The notes below the pieces were generated by a model, which had not been told where the DNA came from, did no database searches, and saw only the letters and a list, made by a program, of their open reading frames with translations. Below are positions 25,886-35,186 of a DNA stretch of 64,000 nucleotides, piece by piece. Source of the stretch: CAZYBU01 sp964645775 (GTDB lineage Bacteria; Spirochaetota; UBA4802; UBA5550); assembly GCA_964645775.1 (NCBI GenBank), contig CAZYBU010000005.1, positions 62,001 through 126,000 of the forward strand. Reading direction: 5' to 3'. Position numbers and translations under genes: made by a program. Every line of letters starts with the position of its first letter. Within the stretch, counting starts at the first letter, position 1.

Positions 25886-26873
25886 GCAGTTTACGGTACA
25901 GTACCCTGAGGTCCTGTGGGCCTTCCTTCCCCTGGCCCTTTTGACGGGAGTCTATATCTGGAGGAAGATATACGGACGTGAGAGCGGGGTGGCCCTTCCT
26001 TCCCGGCGGCTGGTGACCTCCGGCCATTCCTGGAGGACCCGGACCTACAGGTATCTTCCCATTCTTCGCCTGACGGCGGTTGTCCTTATCGTCGTGGCCC
26101 TGGCTCGTCCCGGAAAGGGAATCACCTATTCCAGTATCCGTCATATGGGGATCGACATTTTTATTACGCTGGACGTATCCGGCTCCATGAAAGGAGAGGA
26201 CTTTCAGCCGAAAAACCGTCTCACCGTGGCGAAAGACGTTATCATGGACTTTATTGACCAAAGGGAGAGCGACCGGATCGGCATGGTCATCTTCGCGGGG
26301 GACGCCTATCTTCAGGCCCCACTGACCATAGAACATGACATGGTCCAGACAATACTGGATGAAATCGACTTCGACAGCGTATCGGTGGACGGGACGGCCA
26401 TTGGTGACGCCGTGGCCCTGGCCGCTTCCCGCATGATGGAGGACGAAAAGCGGAGCCGGGTCATCCTCCTTGTCACGGATGGCATGCACAACCGGGGTAC
26501 CGTGGACCCTGAGACCGCGGCCCGGGCCTGCAAAGAGAAGGATATCCGTATCTACAGCGTGGGGATAGGGAAGGAAGGCAGGGTGCCCATGCCAGGAAGC
26601 GGACTTTTCGGACGGCCCTACCTGGTAAATCACTTCGACGCGACGGTCCTTGAAAAGATATCGGAGATGACGGGAGGCAGGTTTTACCGGGCCGAGACGG
26701 GGGGCGTTCTCCGTGAAAAGATTCAGGAGATTGACCGTCTGGAGAAGAGCGAGATCCGGGTCCGGCAGTACCATGAATTTCATGACCGGTTCCAGGTGTT
26801 CCTCCTGGCAGCCGCGGCCCTTTTCGCCCTGGAAATATTACTCCGATCCCTTGTCTACAGGAAGGTCCCATGA
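25878..26873 (+). CDS. batA: BatA, VWA-domain membrane protein
   Basis: A 331-aa protein with N-terminal membrane helices (about residues 10-25 and 55-75), a von Willebrand A domain with an intact MIDAS motif (TLDVSGSMKGED near residue 96-107, and VSVDGTAIGDA), and a C-terminal helix (VFLLAAAALFALEILL). The TTG start overlaps the previous stop by 8 nt and has GGGAGG upstream. Its 3' end overlaps batB by 4 nt (ATGA). Confidence 0.92.
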   Translation: MTEQFTVQYPEVLWAFLPLALLTGVYIWRKIYGRESGVALPSRRLVTSGHSWRTRTYRYLPILRLTAVVLIVVALARPGKGITYSSIRHMGIDIFITLDVSGSMKGEDFQPKNRLTVAKDVIMDFIDQRESDRIGMVIFAGDAYLQAPLTIEHDMVQTILDEIDFDSVSVDGTAIGDAVALAASRMMEDEKRSRVILLVTDGMHNRGTVDPETAARACKEKDIRIYSVGIGKEGRVPMPGSGLFGRPYLVNHFDATVLEKISEMTGGRFYRAETGGVLREKIQEIDRLEKSEIRVRQYHEFHDRFQVFLLAAAALFALEILLRSLVYRKVP

Positions 26874-27928
26874 TTGGATTCGCCAACAGCCATTACATGA
26901 TACCTGTTGTCTCCGGGGCCGTCTTCCTGGTCCTTGTCTACCTGACCTATATACTCTGGAAAGGACACATTCTAAGGACACTCTCATCCAGGGGAGCGAA
27001 CCCGGAGAGACTGCTGAGGGGTTCGCTTTTGGCGCGACGGGTGAAACCGGTGTTAATCATTCTGGCAATTGTTCTTTTCGCCCTTACCCTGCTCCGTCCC
27101 CAGTGGGGTGAGCGTTCCCGGGAGGTGGCTTCCGAGGGGACCGATGTTCTCATCCTGCTGGACGTCAGCCGCAGCATGCTTGCCCGGGACGTGGAACCCT
27201 CGCGCCTGGAGAGGAGCAAGAGCGCCATCCGGTGGATTGCCCGCTCCCTGAAGGGCGACCGGATCGGGATGATCCTCTTCGCGGGTGACGCCTTCCTGCA
27301 ATGTCCCCTCACCCAAGACATCGGCGCCTTCATGATGTTTTTGGACGCGGCCGGTCCCGACGCCCTGTCGCGCCAGGGAACATCCATCGGAAGGGCGCTG
27401 GACCAGGCGCAGAAGGTATTCCGGAAGAAAAGAATGACCTCGCGGATGCTGGTTCTCATTACCGACGGGGAGGACCACGAGGGCGCCCTCATGGAACAGG
27501 CCCGGCGGTTTCGGGAGATGGACGTGTCGATCTATACCGTGGGAGTCGGCCGTACAGGGGGAAGCGGGATACCGGTGAGCGACACCACGGACGCCCCCGA
27601 TCTTTTCGTGAAGGACAAAACGGGACGTTCCGTAAGGACGCGGAAGAATGAATCACTGCTGAAAAAGATCGCGGCCGTTACCCGGGGTTCCTACCTGGAC
27701 ATTAGCCGGGACCTTTCAGACCTGAAATTTTTACTTGAGATTATCGAGGACCAGCAGACCAGGGAGTACGACTCCCGCATGGTAAGCGAGCCGAAGGAAC
27801 GTTTTTATTTCCCGGCCGCTCTGCTGCTCCTGGTCCTTGTCATCGAGGCGGCCCTTCCGGAGCGCCCCCTCCCTGCCAGGGTTCCCGGACGGGAAAAAAG
27901 AAAACAGAGGCAGGAGAAGGTTTCATGA
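26870..27928 (+). CDS. batB: BatB, VWA-domain membrane protein
   Basis: A 352-aa paralogue of BatA with two N-terminal helices, a VWA domain with MIDAS residues (LDVSRSMLARD, SRQGTSIGRAL) and a C-terminal helix (FPAALLLLVLVIEAAL). The start codon overlaps batA and the stop overlaps batC, each by 4 nt, so the three are translated as a chain. Confidence 0.92.
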   Translation: MIGFANSHYMIPVVSGAVFLVLVYLTYILWKGHILRTLSSRGANPERLLRGSLLARRVKPVLIILAIVLFALTLLRPQWGERSREVASEGTDVLILLDVSRSMLARDVEPSRLERSKSAIRWIARSLKGDRIGMILFAGDAFLQCPLTQDIGAFMMFLDAAGPDALSRQGTSIGRALDQAQKVFRKKRMTSRMLVLITDGEDHEGALMEQARRFREMDVSIYTVGVGRTGGSGIPVSDTTDAPDLFVKDKTGRSVRTRKNESLLKKIAAVTRGSYLDISRDLSDLKFLLEIIEDQQTREYDSRMVSEPKERFYFPAALLLLVLVIEAALPERPLPARVPGREKRKQRQEKVS

Positions 27929-28626
27929 CGGTAAGGAGAGAAAGCTTTCGTCTCATGGTGGCTGTCCTTATGGTCCTTCTGGTCCTGCCGGCCTGGCTTG
28001 ATCCCTTTCGGGACGCGGTGAGCCGCGGGAACGACCTTGTCCGGAAGGGAGACTTTGAGGAGGCCCGGGAGGCCTACGACAGGGCGGAGCGGTACGCTCC
28101 CCATGAAGAGGCGAAGAAAAAACTGGCGTTCAACCGGGGAAACCTTGAGTACCGGGCCGGCCGCTTTGACGAGGCCTCCGCGTGGTACAGGAAGGCCCTG
28201 GAGAGCCGGAACGAGGATGTGAAGAAAAAGGCCTTCTTTAACCTGGGAAACGCCCGGGTGAAGGCAAATGACTACCGGGAGGCCATACAATCCTACCGGA
28301 ACGCCCTTACCATGGACCCGGCATACATGCCGGCCAAGAAAAATCTTGAATACCTGATGAAAAAACAGCAGCAGAAAAATCAGAAGAACAATCAGGACAA
28401 ACAGAAGGGGAACAGTCGGGAAAATGATTCGGGCAGCCGGGGAGAGAAGCCACAGGATCAAAATGACAATTCCCGCCAGGACCGGCAGAACAGGGATTTA
28501 CGGGACTCCAGCCGGTCACTCTCCCGGGAGCAGCTTCAGAAGCTCCTTAAATCAATGAAGGATAAACCTGTGCGAAGAATGAAAGGAGATGGTGGTGGCG
28601 ATGAAGAGCCGGAAAAGAACTGGTAG
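27925..28626 (+). CDS. batC: BatC, TPR-repeat protein
   Basis: A 233-aa protein. A signal or anchor helix (residues 10-28) is followed by about three tetratricopeptide repeats (residues 30-140, e.g. GDFEEAREAYDRAERYAP and NDYREAIQSYRNAL), then a polar, Lys/Gln/Asn-rich low-complexity tail. This layout matches BatC, thought to scaffold the other Bat proteins in the periplasm. Overlaps batB by 4 nt and batD by about 26 nt. Confidence 0.88.
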   Translation: MTVRRESFRLMVAVLMVLLVLPAWLDPFRDAVSRGNDLVRKGDFEEAREAYDRAERYAPHEEAKKKLAFNRGNLEYRAGRFDEASAWYRKALESRNEDVKKKAFFNLGNARVKANDYREAIQSYRNALTMDPAYMPAKKNLEYLMKKQQQKNQKNNQDKQKGNSRENDSGSRGEKPQDQNDNSRQDRQNRDLRDSSRSLSREQLQKLLKSMKDKPVRRMKGDGGGDEEPEKNW

Positions 28627-30286
28627 TCTGATAGTTATCGGTATCCTGCTTCTAGCCCCGGTGATACTTCCGGCGGCGGAGGATGGGAGAAAGGTTTCGG
28701 CGAGTCTTACTGCCACTACCATCGGCCTCGGCCAGCAGACCATTTTAAAGGTCAGCATCGAGGCCGCACAGTCCGTAAAACCGGTAGCCGTGCCTTCGGT
28801 CCGTGGTCTAAAGCTGGACTACACCGGAAGGGAACAGTCTTTCCGCATGGTAAACGGGAAGGTCTGGAGAGGGATGGTCCTCCACTTTACCGTCAGTCCC
28901 CGGGAAGCCGGGAATTATTATATACCCGGCCTGACCTTCCAGGTAGACGGAGAGGAGGTGAAGTCCAATCCCGTTAAGCTTACCGTGCAGAAGGATCCGG
29001 TCCAGAGTCAGCAGGGTCCATCCGGCATGCCGGGCCCTTTCGGCATGAATAATCCCTTCTCTTCCCGGAAACCGGAACCGGTTACGGTCCGGCCTGTGCT
29101 GGAGGTCCATTCCGAAACGACCCGTATCGGCCAGCCGGTCCTTCTCAGGTATTATCTTCAGGTATCCCGGGGGACCAGTTTTGAAGTTGCCGGTATCGAT
29201 GAACAGCCGGAGGTAAAAGATTTCATCTTAAAAAGAATCGAGGAGGAGCTGCCGGAAAAAGAGGTGCCGCAAAGCGATATGAAACGGGTCCATGTCATGA
29301 CCTTTGCTCTGGTTCCCACGGCTACCGGGACCCGCAGGGTCAGGGGAGGATCGATCGTTCTGGTCCAGGGAACGGCCTTCGGTTTCTCCCGGAGACAGAA
29401 GGTCTCCTTTCCCCCTACCGTGATCACGGTTCTGTCTTTGCCGGTGGATGGAAGACCCGATGGGTACCAGGGAGACGTCGGTACCTTCACCATGAAACTG
29501 GATAAGGATAAAATTGAGGTGGAGGCCTTTCAGGAAAAAACTCTGCATGTAACGGTAAAAGGTAAAGGTAATCTGATCACTCTGACGGAACCGGTCGTTA
29601 AGAACCTGTGTGAGGGAATTGTACTGGAGCCAGCCACTGGAGACGCGGAACTTTCCGTGGAGGAAGACCGTCTCGCCGGCAGCAGGACCTTCGAATTCCG
29701 GGTCCTGGGAAGAGAAGATACCAGATGCCGGGACGTCACTTTTGAGCTGCCTGTGTATGATCCCGCGGAGAAAAATTATTCTCTCCTGGCGGCCGGTCCC
29801 CTTGACCTGACTATTACTCCGGCCCGGGAGGGGGAACGAAAAGAGAGGATTGATAAAGAGGACGGCGCCGGCAAGAAGGGAGCGGCGCCCTGGATGATCG
29901 CTTTGCCCATCCTCTTTGCTCTGGCTGTGGCGGGGGGCATTTTTCTTTTGATACGGGACAGGAGGCGCATGAAGGAAGCCGGGACTCATGGACAGGGGAA
30001 AAGACCGGCTCCGGGTGAAAGGAGACTCGATCCGGATGAGGTCCTGCGGGAATGCGCCGTTGCCGCCATGGAAGGAGAAAACGAGGAGTTTCTGAGAACG
30101 GCCGGAAAGCTTGTAAATTATCTGAGAGATCGAACAGGCCGTTCAGACGCGGAACTGGAGGAGATAGCTGAAGAGCTTAACCGTTTCCGCTTCGCAGGTT
30201 TACGAAATGGGGAGGAAGGTGAACGGGAGTTTATGGAACGGATCTATCGGGGGCTGAAGGAAAAGATTACTGTTTTAAAGAAGTGA
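28601..30286 (+). CDS. batD: BatD, membrane-anchored beta-sandwich protein
   Basis: A 561-aa protein ending the Bat operon. A signal peptide precedes BatD/oxygen-tolerance domains (VSASLTATTIGLGQQTILKVSI at the start, followed by several beta-rich repeats). A single transmembrane helix (about residues 430-450) and a cytoplasmic tail of about 110 residues follow. An AGGAG site lies at 28583-28587; in-frame starts at 28589 (ATG), 28592/28595 (GTG) and 28601 (ATG) are all possible. Its 3' end overlaps a convergent gene by 20 nt. Confidence 0.88.
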   Translation: MKSRKRTGSLIVIGILLLAPVILPAAEDGRKVSASLTATTIGLGQQTILKVSIEAAQSVKPVAVPSVRGLKLDYTGREQSFRMVNGKVWRGMVLHFTVSPREAGNYYIPGLTFQVDGEEVKSNPVKLTVQKDPVQSQQGPSGMPGPFGMNNPFSSRKPEPVTVRPVLEVHSETTRIGQPVLLRYYLQVSRGTSFEVAGIDEQPEVKDFILKRIEEELPEKEVPQSDMKRVHVMTFALVPTATGTRRVRGGSIVLVQGTAFGFSRRQKVSFPPTVITVLSLPVDGRPDGYQGDVGTFTMKLDKDKIEVEAFQEKTLHVTVKGKGNLITLTEPVVKNLCEGIVLEPATGDAELSVEEDRLAGSRTFEFRVLGREDTRCRDVTFELPVYDPAEKNYSLLAAGPLDLTITPAREGERKERIDKEDGAGKKGAAPWMIALPILFALAVAGGIFLLIRDRRRMKEAGTHGQGKRPAPGERRLDPDEVLRECAVAAMEGENEEFLRTAGKLVNYLRDRTGRSDAELEEIAEELNRFRFAGLRNGEEGEREFMERIYRGLKEKITVLKK

Positions 30287-31100
30287 GTTCTTTCTTCATG
30301 TCGCTGAAACGGTCCCTGTAGATAGAATATATCTCCTGGTTCGTGAGAAATTTCTGCTTTCCTTCTATCATTACGACTTTCTTGCTGGTGTTGCTTTTTT
30401 TCAGTATGAGGTAGACGGCCTCCAGGAGGGCCAGCGCCTGGGTCCCCAGGATGGTCAGGTCCCAGTATGTATAACCGGGATATCCGAAACCGGCCAGTCC
30501 TTCTTTTTCCAGTATGGCCCCTTCCGTTCCCGGTTTCCCTGTATGGATGTTCCGTTCATGGTGAAAATCGAGCATAAAGTAATAGGTAGGTTTCATCCAT
30601 GATCGAAGTTCTGAAATGGACCAGTAAAAACCTTCGACCTTCTTCAGGGCGCTGTTTTCTCCTTCTTCATCGATGAAATCGTCCTTCAGCCGATGCACAT
30701 TATCTATTTGTGTGACAATGGTACTGTCCCGGGGGAAGTAATTCTGAAAAAGTATCCGGTTATTGTCGATAAGCTCAAACCTTTCCTGGTAGATGATGTT
30801 TCGGTTCAGGAAGTTCTTCCAGACACTGGATAGCCACCTGAGGACTTCTGCTGTCAGTTCAATCTTTTTCCTTGTTTTCAGGTTATATAAGACATTGGAG
30901 ATGTAAAAGAGGACGTAGTTGCCTCCATGGGATGCCAGGTGTTCTTCCAGGACCTGAAGGCTTTCATTATCCGACATGATTTCATCGATATACTGGACGG
31001 CCTGCCTGACATTGTTTACGGGATGTGTTTTAAACTCCAGGGCGTCCATGAGAGCGGCCCCGATATTTTCGAGCATTTGGCTGATCCAGTTCCGATCCAT
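30267..31100 (-). CDS. Hypothetical cytoplasmic protein
   Basis: An unrecognised protein of about 277 residues without signal peptide or membrane helices. It is mostly helical, with a tract of aromatic residues (FYWSISELRSWMKPTYYFMLDFHHERNIH split over about 20 residues) and a basic C terminus. ATG 31100 is preferred over an in-frame GTG at 31112. Its stop overlaps the convergent batD by 20 nt. No domain or functional context is evident. Confidence 0.6.
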   Translation of the reverse strand: MDRNWISQMLENIGAALMDALEFKTHPVNNVRQAVQYIDEIMSDNESLQVLEEHLASHGGNYVLFYISNVLYNLKTRKKIELTAEVLRWLSSVWKNFLNRNIIYQERFELIDNNRILFQNYFPRDSTIVTQIDNVHRLKDDFIDEEGENSALKKVEGFYWSISELRSWMKPTYYFMLDFHHERNIHTGKPGTEGAILEKEGLAGFGYPGYTYWDLTILGTQALALLEAVYLILKKSNTSKKVVMIEGKQKFLTNQEIYSIYRDRFSDMKKELTSLKQ

Positions 31101-31264
31101 CCTCAGACACACTCTATCCTTTGAAGTATTCAGAGAGTGAAACAGGGTCTTCTTACAGTCAAGAATAAATGAATCGTACCTTGACGAGTGTGGAAAAAGA
31201 CTTTACCATGAAGGCATAGACATTCATACTACGGGACCAATATCTCTTTAATAAGGAGAGTGCC

Positions 31265-31690
31265 ATGCTTATTGATGATATAGCAAAGGACCGGATGAAA
31301 TACCGGCGAGAGAACGGCAGGGAAGTGGAATATAACCTCCTGACCAGTCTCTATTCTGACCTGATGCTTGAACAGAAGGAGAACGGTGAAGAGAAACTTT
31401 CGGATGAGAAGGTTCTTAATGTCCTTAATCGTTATAAAAAGAATATCGAAGAGAATCTCAAGCTGCTCAGTGATGGATTCAGTCAGACGGAGATGAAGAA
31501 GGAACTGGATTGTATTCTGGGGTATCTCCCCCGTCAGCTTACCACGGAAGAACTTACCGGAATCATACAGGCAGCCCGGGACGAGGGGATGAATTCAATA
31601 GGACAGGTAATGGGTATGCTGAAGGAACAGTATAATGGACAGTACAATCCGAAAGAGGCTTCGATTATAGCGAAGGAGCTTCTCGATTAA
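31265..31690 (+). CDS. GatB/YqeY domain-containing protein
   Basis: A 141-aa protein of the YqeY family, related to the tail domain of the amidotransferase subunit GatB that contacts tRNA. Recognisable features are ELDCILGYLPRQLTTEEL and GMNSIGQVMGMLKEQYNGQYNPKEASIIAKELL, close to the family's usual ending. The stand-alone form has no settled function. An AAGGAGAG site precedes the ATG. It converges on the 5S rRNA gene. Confidence 0.9.
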   Translation: MLIDDIAKDRMKYRRENGREVEYNLLTSLYSDLMLEQKENGEEKLSDEKVLNVLNRYKKNIEENLKLLSDGFSQTEMKKELDCILGYLPRQLTTEELTGIIQAARDEGMNSIGQVMGMLKEQYNGQYNPKEASIIAKELLD

Positions 31691-31704
31691 TGGATAAATA
31701 AAAA

Positions 31705-31726
31705 GGGCGGGGTGTTAACCCCGCCC
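31705..31726 (-). terminator. Terminator of the 5S rRNA gene
   Basis: An 8-bp all-GC stem (GGGCGGGG / CCCCGCCC) with a 6-nt loop. On the minus strand it is followed by TTTTTATTTAT, an intrinsic terminator placed 14 nt after the 5S 3' end. It may also slow transcription from the opposite yqeY gene, but there is no T-tract in that direction. Confidence 0.88.
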
Positions 31727-31739
31727 GGTATAATACCAA

Positions 31740-31855
<116 letters not shown>

Positions 31856-31861
31856 AGGAAC

Positions 31862-31890
31862 CATTAAGACCGGAGCGTAAATTCTGTCAA
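31862..31890 (-). promoter_or_regulatory. Promoter of the 5S rRNA gene
   Basis: On the minus strand, a consensus -35 TTGACA (31885-31890) and a -10-like TTAATG (31862-31867) are 17 nt apart. They put the start of transcription close to 31855, the 5' end of 5S. Confidence 0.65.
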
Positions 31891-32145
31891 GAAAAATGAT
31901 GCGGACCTGTTTTTTTTATTTAAAATCAGTTATTCTTTCTAAGATCATTTACGTGTAAACTGATCCTGCCCTCTACGGCGGTGAGAATAGTAGAGTTTTT
32001 ATGGTCAATAATGGTAAGGAATAAATACTGATTTAAAACTATCCGGAGTATGTCTGTTCCGGGTGATTTTGACAGGTCTGTAAGCGGATTTTAATCTCTT
32101 GAAAAAGGAATTGACTGGGATAGAAAAATCATACCAAAAGATACC
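31891..32145. other. Intergenic region between 5S and the HD-GYP gene
   Basis: With the 5S gene this is part of a 455-nt stretch without protein-coding genes. It contains an element at about 31963-32015 that resembles one at 55816-55870 (shared core CGGCGG...TAGTAGAGTTT), including a small CTCTAC / GTAGAG inverted repeat followed by TTTTT. The rest is AT-rich and shows no open frame. Confidence 0.45.
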
Positions 32146-34209
32146 ATGCGGAAGATTCTGGTCATATCCGAATCGGTACGGGACAGGTTCCCGGTACCGG
32201 ATAGTGTGGAAATTCCGGTTGTGTACGCGAGCAATACACCGGAGCAGCTGGTCAGGGAAATGGATGCCACGGACCCGAAGCCTCTTTTCACTATCATTGT
32301 CATACCTTTCCATGAATATGAAACCATAGATCGTCAGCTGAATATCATAACCTATTCAGATATCTATTATCAGCTTGTGATCTTTGGGGATGACCTGGAG
32401 ATGGAAAACCAGGCCCTCCACCGGCTTTATCATGTCTCAGAATTCCGGAACTCTCCGATGAGCGAGAAAGAAGTCCTCTTCGTGATACGCAAGTCCTTCG
32501 CCGTTCTGGATGAGTACCATGAAAACGAGACTCTGAAGATGCGGTTTATGACCCGTCTCATGGACACCCATCAGGATCAGGAAGACCTGATAGATATAGG
32601 TAAGGCCCTTTCCATAGAGAAGGATTTTGATAAACTGCTCCGCCTGATCCTCTTTCAGAGTAAGAAAATAACGGGGGCCGACGCCGGAAGCATCTATCTG
32701 GTGGAGGAAGACGAAAACGGAAATTTGAGACTCCGGTTTAAGTATTCCAATACCTTTTCCCGGGACATCCCTCTCGAAGAATTTGTCATGGAGATAAACA
32801 AGAAATCCGTGGCAGGATACGTCGCCGCGACAGGTGAGGTTCTCAATATTCCGGACGCTTACCAGATATCCCCCATGGCTCCCTATTCCTTTAATACCTA
32901 TGTGGATAAGAGATACAATTACCGGAGCCAGTCGATGCTGGTGGTCCCCATGCGTAACCACGAGGATGAGATAATAGGAGTTATTCAGCTTATCAACAGC
33001 AAAGAGGACCTTAGCGGAAAGAAGGTAAACGAGCCGGGAAACGAAGCCTACAGTCTTCGCCTTGAAACGCCGGAGGATTTTGAGCAGTTTGTCGTAACTT
33101 TTGATAAAAAATATGACAGTCTGCTGGAAGCGATCGCGAGCCAGGCGGCTATAGCCCTTGAGAATAATCGTCTCCTCAAGCAGATAGAAAACCAGTTCCA
33201 GGAATTCGTCAAGGCCTCCGTAACGGCTATAGAATCGAGGGACCCGGCCACATCGGGACATTCCTTCCGCGTGGCGGAGATCTGCCTGGCCCTTGCCCGG
33301 GCCGTGAATGATGTAGATAAGGGGTACCTGGCCCCTTACTCTTTTTCCGAAAGCGAGCTGAAGGAGCTGGAATTCGCCGCCCTGCTTCACGATTTTGGAA
33401 AAGTCTATGTGGACCCGAATATATTCAAGAAGGCGAAGAAACTCTTTCCCGGCGATTTCAGGAACCTTCAGCTCAGACTCGATTATCTTTACCGCTATGT
33501 GGAATTGCTTTACTCCAGAAAGGAAGGGGAGCTCAGGGTCCGCTTCCGGGGAGATGAACTGGACCTCTTCATGGAAGAATTAACGAAGGAGCGGGAAGAG
33601 AGGCTCGCGAGGATCCGTGACATTAAGGAACGGGTGGAGCAGTTGAATGAACCTGCACTTACCAAAGAGGATCCTGAGGAGATACTTGCCGATATCATGG
33701 CCGATGTAGAGTCCCTGCATTGCATGGATCTGGACAATAAGCAGTTAAGCGTCTTTTCGGAAAACGACCGGCTTAACCTGGTAATCCCCCGGGGTAGTCT
33801 GAACCCTGTGGAACGGGAGGAGATCGAAAGCCACGTTGTGCATACCTATAATTTCGTGAGCAAGATACCCTGGCCTCCGGAATATGCTCATATACCGGAA
33901 ATAGCCCTTCGCCACCATGAAAAGCTAGACGGTACCGGTTACCCTGACCGTCTCAAGGGAAGGGAAAGCACATCCCTCCAGTCCCGGATCATGGCCCTGG
34001 CCGATGTCTATGACGCCCTGGCCGCCAAGGACCGTCCCTACAAGAAGGCCGTTCCTCTCGACAGAGTCCTTTCCATCCTGGAGGAAGAGGCGGAGAGAGA
34101 GAAACTCGATCCTGACCTGGTTCGCCTCTTTATCGACAGGAAAATTTACGAACATATCGACATGACAAAAGGAGTTATTGAAGAGGTGGCCCCCGGTCAG
34201 ACCGGCTGA
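32146..34209 (+). CDS. GAF and HD-GYP domain signalling protein
   Basis: A 687-aa cytoplasmic protein. Residues 1-130 form an alpha/beta region I cannot name, perhaps a divergent receiver. Residues 155-345 form a GAF domain (KKITGADAGSIYLVEE and SMLVVPMRN). The C-terminal HD-GYP phosphodiesterase has its HD at 415-416 (LLHDFGK) and HHEKLDGTGYP at 590-600, all catalytic residues intact, so it is expected to degrade cyclic di-GMP. About 130 residues, rich in charged coiled-coil sequence, are inserted between the HD and GYP halves. The start lacks a strong ribosome site. Its stop overlaps the convergent DUF89 gene by 13 nt. Confidence 0.88.
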   Translation: MRKILVISESVRDRFPVPDSVEIPVVYASNTPEQLVREMDATDPKPLFTIIVIPFHEYETIDRQLNIITYSDIYYQLVIFGDDLEMENQALHRLYHVSEFRNSPMSEKEVLFVIRKSFAVLDEYHENETLKMRFMTRLMDTHQDQEDLIDIGKALSIEKDFDKLLRLILFQSKKITGADAGSIYLVEEDENGNLRLRFKYSNTFSRDIPLEEFVMEINKKSVAGYVAATGEVLNIPDAYQISPMAPYSFNTYVDKRYNYRSQSMLVVPMRNHEDEIIGVIQLINSKEDLSGKKVNEPGNEAYSLRLETPEDFEQFVVTFDKKYDSLLEAIASQAAIALENNRLLKQIENQFQEFVKASVTAIESRDPATSGHSFRVAEICLALARAVNDVDKGYLAPYSFSESELKELEFAALLHDFGKVYVDPNIFKKAKKLFPGDFRNLQLRLDYLYRYVELLYSRKEGELRVRFRGDELDLFMEELTKEREERLARIRDIKERVEQLNEPALTKEDPEEILADIMADVESLHCMDLDNKQLSVFSENDRLNLVIPRGSLNPVEREEIESHVVHTYNFVSKIPWPPEYAHIPEIALRHHEKLDGTGYPDRLKGRESTSLQSRIMALADVYDALAAKDRPYKKAVPLDRVLSILEEEAEREKLDPDLVRLFIDRKIYEHIDMTKGVIEEVAPGQTG

Positions 34210-35087
34210 AGCGTTCTCCGAAGGAAAGCGCTTGTTCCCTTATCCATCTCTGTTATAGCTGAAACCCTGTCGCACTTTACCCTGAAAAGAAAATATACTG
34301 GTATCGCACCCTTAACACAGGTTGACCAATCCGTGTCATATAGGGTCTCAAAGTTACCCTGACCCTTGGCCAGTACACAGTCCGCTTCCCCCAGGGCCTG
34401 AATCAGCTCTTCGGATGAACGGGTAAAGTCGATTCCCGGAGTATTATCCCCCGTGGAAATGAGCCGGGCGACCTCCTCCATGCCGGCGGACCGAGCGTCT
34501 TCTGTAAGAGCGTCATTTATGATCGGGCCTCCCCGAACGGCGCAGGTTACCCGGCCCGGGGGAAGCTGTTCCACGAGAAGTCGGTCGAAGATGATCTCTC
34601 CCGCGTTGTCCGCCAGGAGAAGGATGTTCTCAGCCTCCTCCATGTCATTTTTGAACCGTGAAAGGATCTCGTTGTCAAGGGTCAGGTCGAGCGCCTCCCG
34701 GAGTGATTCTTCGATGTCTTCCTTCCGGGAGGAGCCGGGAGCCCCCATATCTATCAGGTTGCCGCTTGCGCTTATGGCCAGGGCAAGGGCGAGAGGGTCG
34801 TTCGACCCGTTAATGGCTTTCCGAAGGTAGGGGGTAAGTTCCAGGGCAATCTCATTACTCATCTTTTTGGCTTCCAGGTAGGGGTCTTCTATTGAAAGAA
34901 GTCTGGCCAGTTCCCGGTGAAGCTCACGTCCGATAAAGGGGGTGGGGCGATCCAGGTCCAGGTTTCCCAGGAAGCGGAAAAGATGACCGGCCAGTTCCAT
35001 GCTCCTTTCGGCCGAAAGGGAGTGCATCCGGAAGAGATCCTCCGCCTGCCGCATAAGGCAACTGTAGCATCCTGTGTCGCAGTTCAT
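34197..35087 (-). CDS. DUF89 family damage-control phosphatase (ARMT1-like)
   Basis: A 296-aa metal-dependent phosphatase of the DUF89 family, proposed to remove damaged phospho-metabolites. It has the N-terminal CYSCLMRQAEDL, the metal-binding LLLADNAGEIIFDRLL, and the KGQGNFE loop near the C terminus. ATG 35087 is preceded by AGAGGTTACC and gives the family's natural beginning; a longer open frame upstream is not coding. It is divergent from icd with about 100 nt between the starts. Confidence 0.88.
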   Translation of the reverse strand: MNCDTGCYSCLMRQAEDLFRMHSLSAERSMELAGHLFRFLGNLDLDRPTPFIGRELHRELARLLSIEDPYLEAKKMSNEIALELTPYLRKAINGSNDPLALALAISASGNLIDMGAPGSSRKEDIEESLREALDLTLDNEILSRFKNDMEEAENILLLADNAGEIIFDRLLVEQLPPGRVTCAVRGGPIINDALTEDARSAGMEEVARLISTGDNTPGIDFTRSSEELIQALGEADCVLAKGQGNFETLYDTDWSTCVKGAIPVYFLFRVKCDRVSAITEMDKGTSAFLRRTLQPV

Positions 35088-35186
35088 GAATGGTAACCTC
35101 TCAAGTTGTTTGACAAACCGTCTGTAGTAATAAAGATGGCAGTATATCATACTTACGAACCTGAAAAGGTCGTCAAGAGGTTTACC

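Noticed and set aside
25794..26783. A 329-codon minus-strand frame opposite batA
   Set aside because: GC-rich coding DNA often keeps the opposite strand open. Its translation is rich in Gly, Pro and His with no domain.
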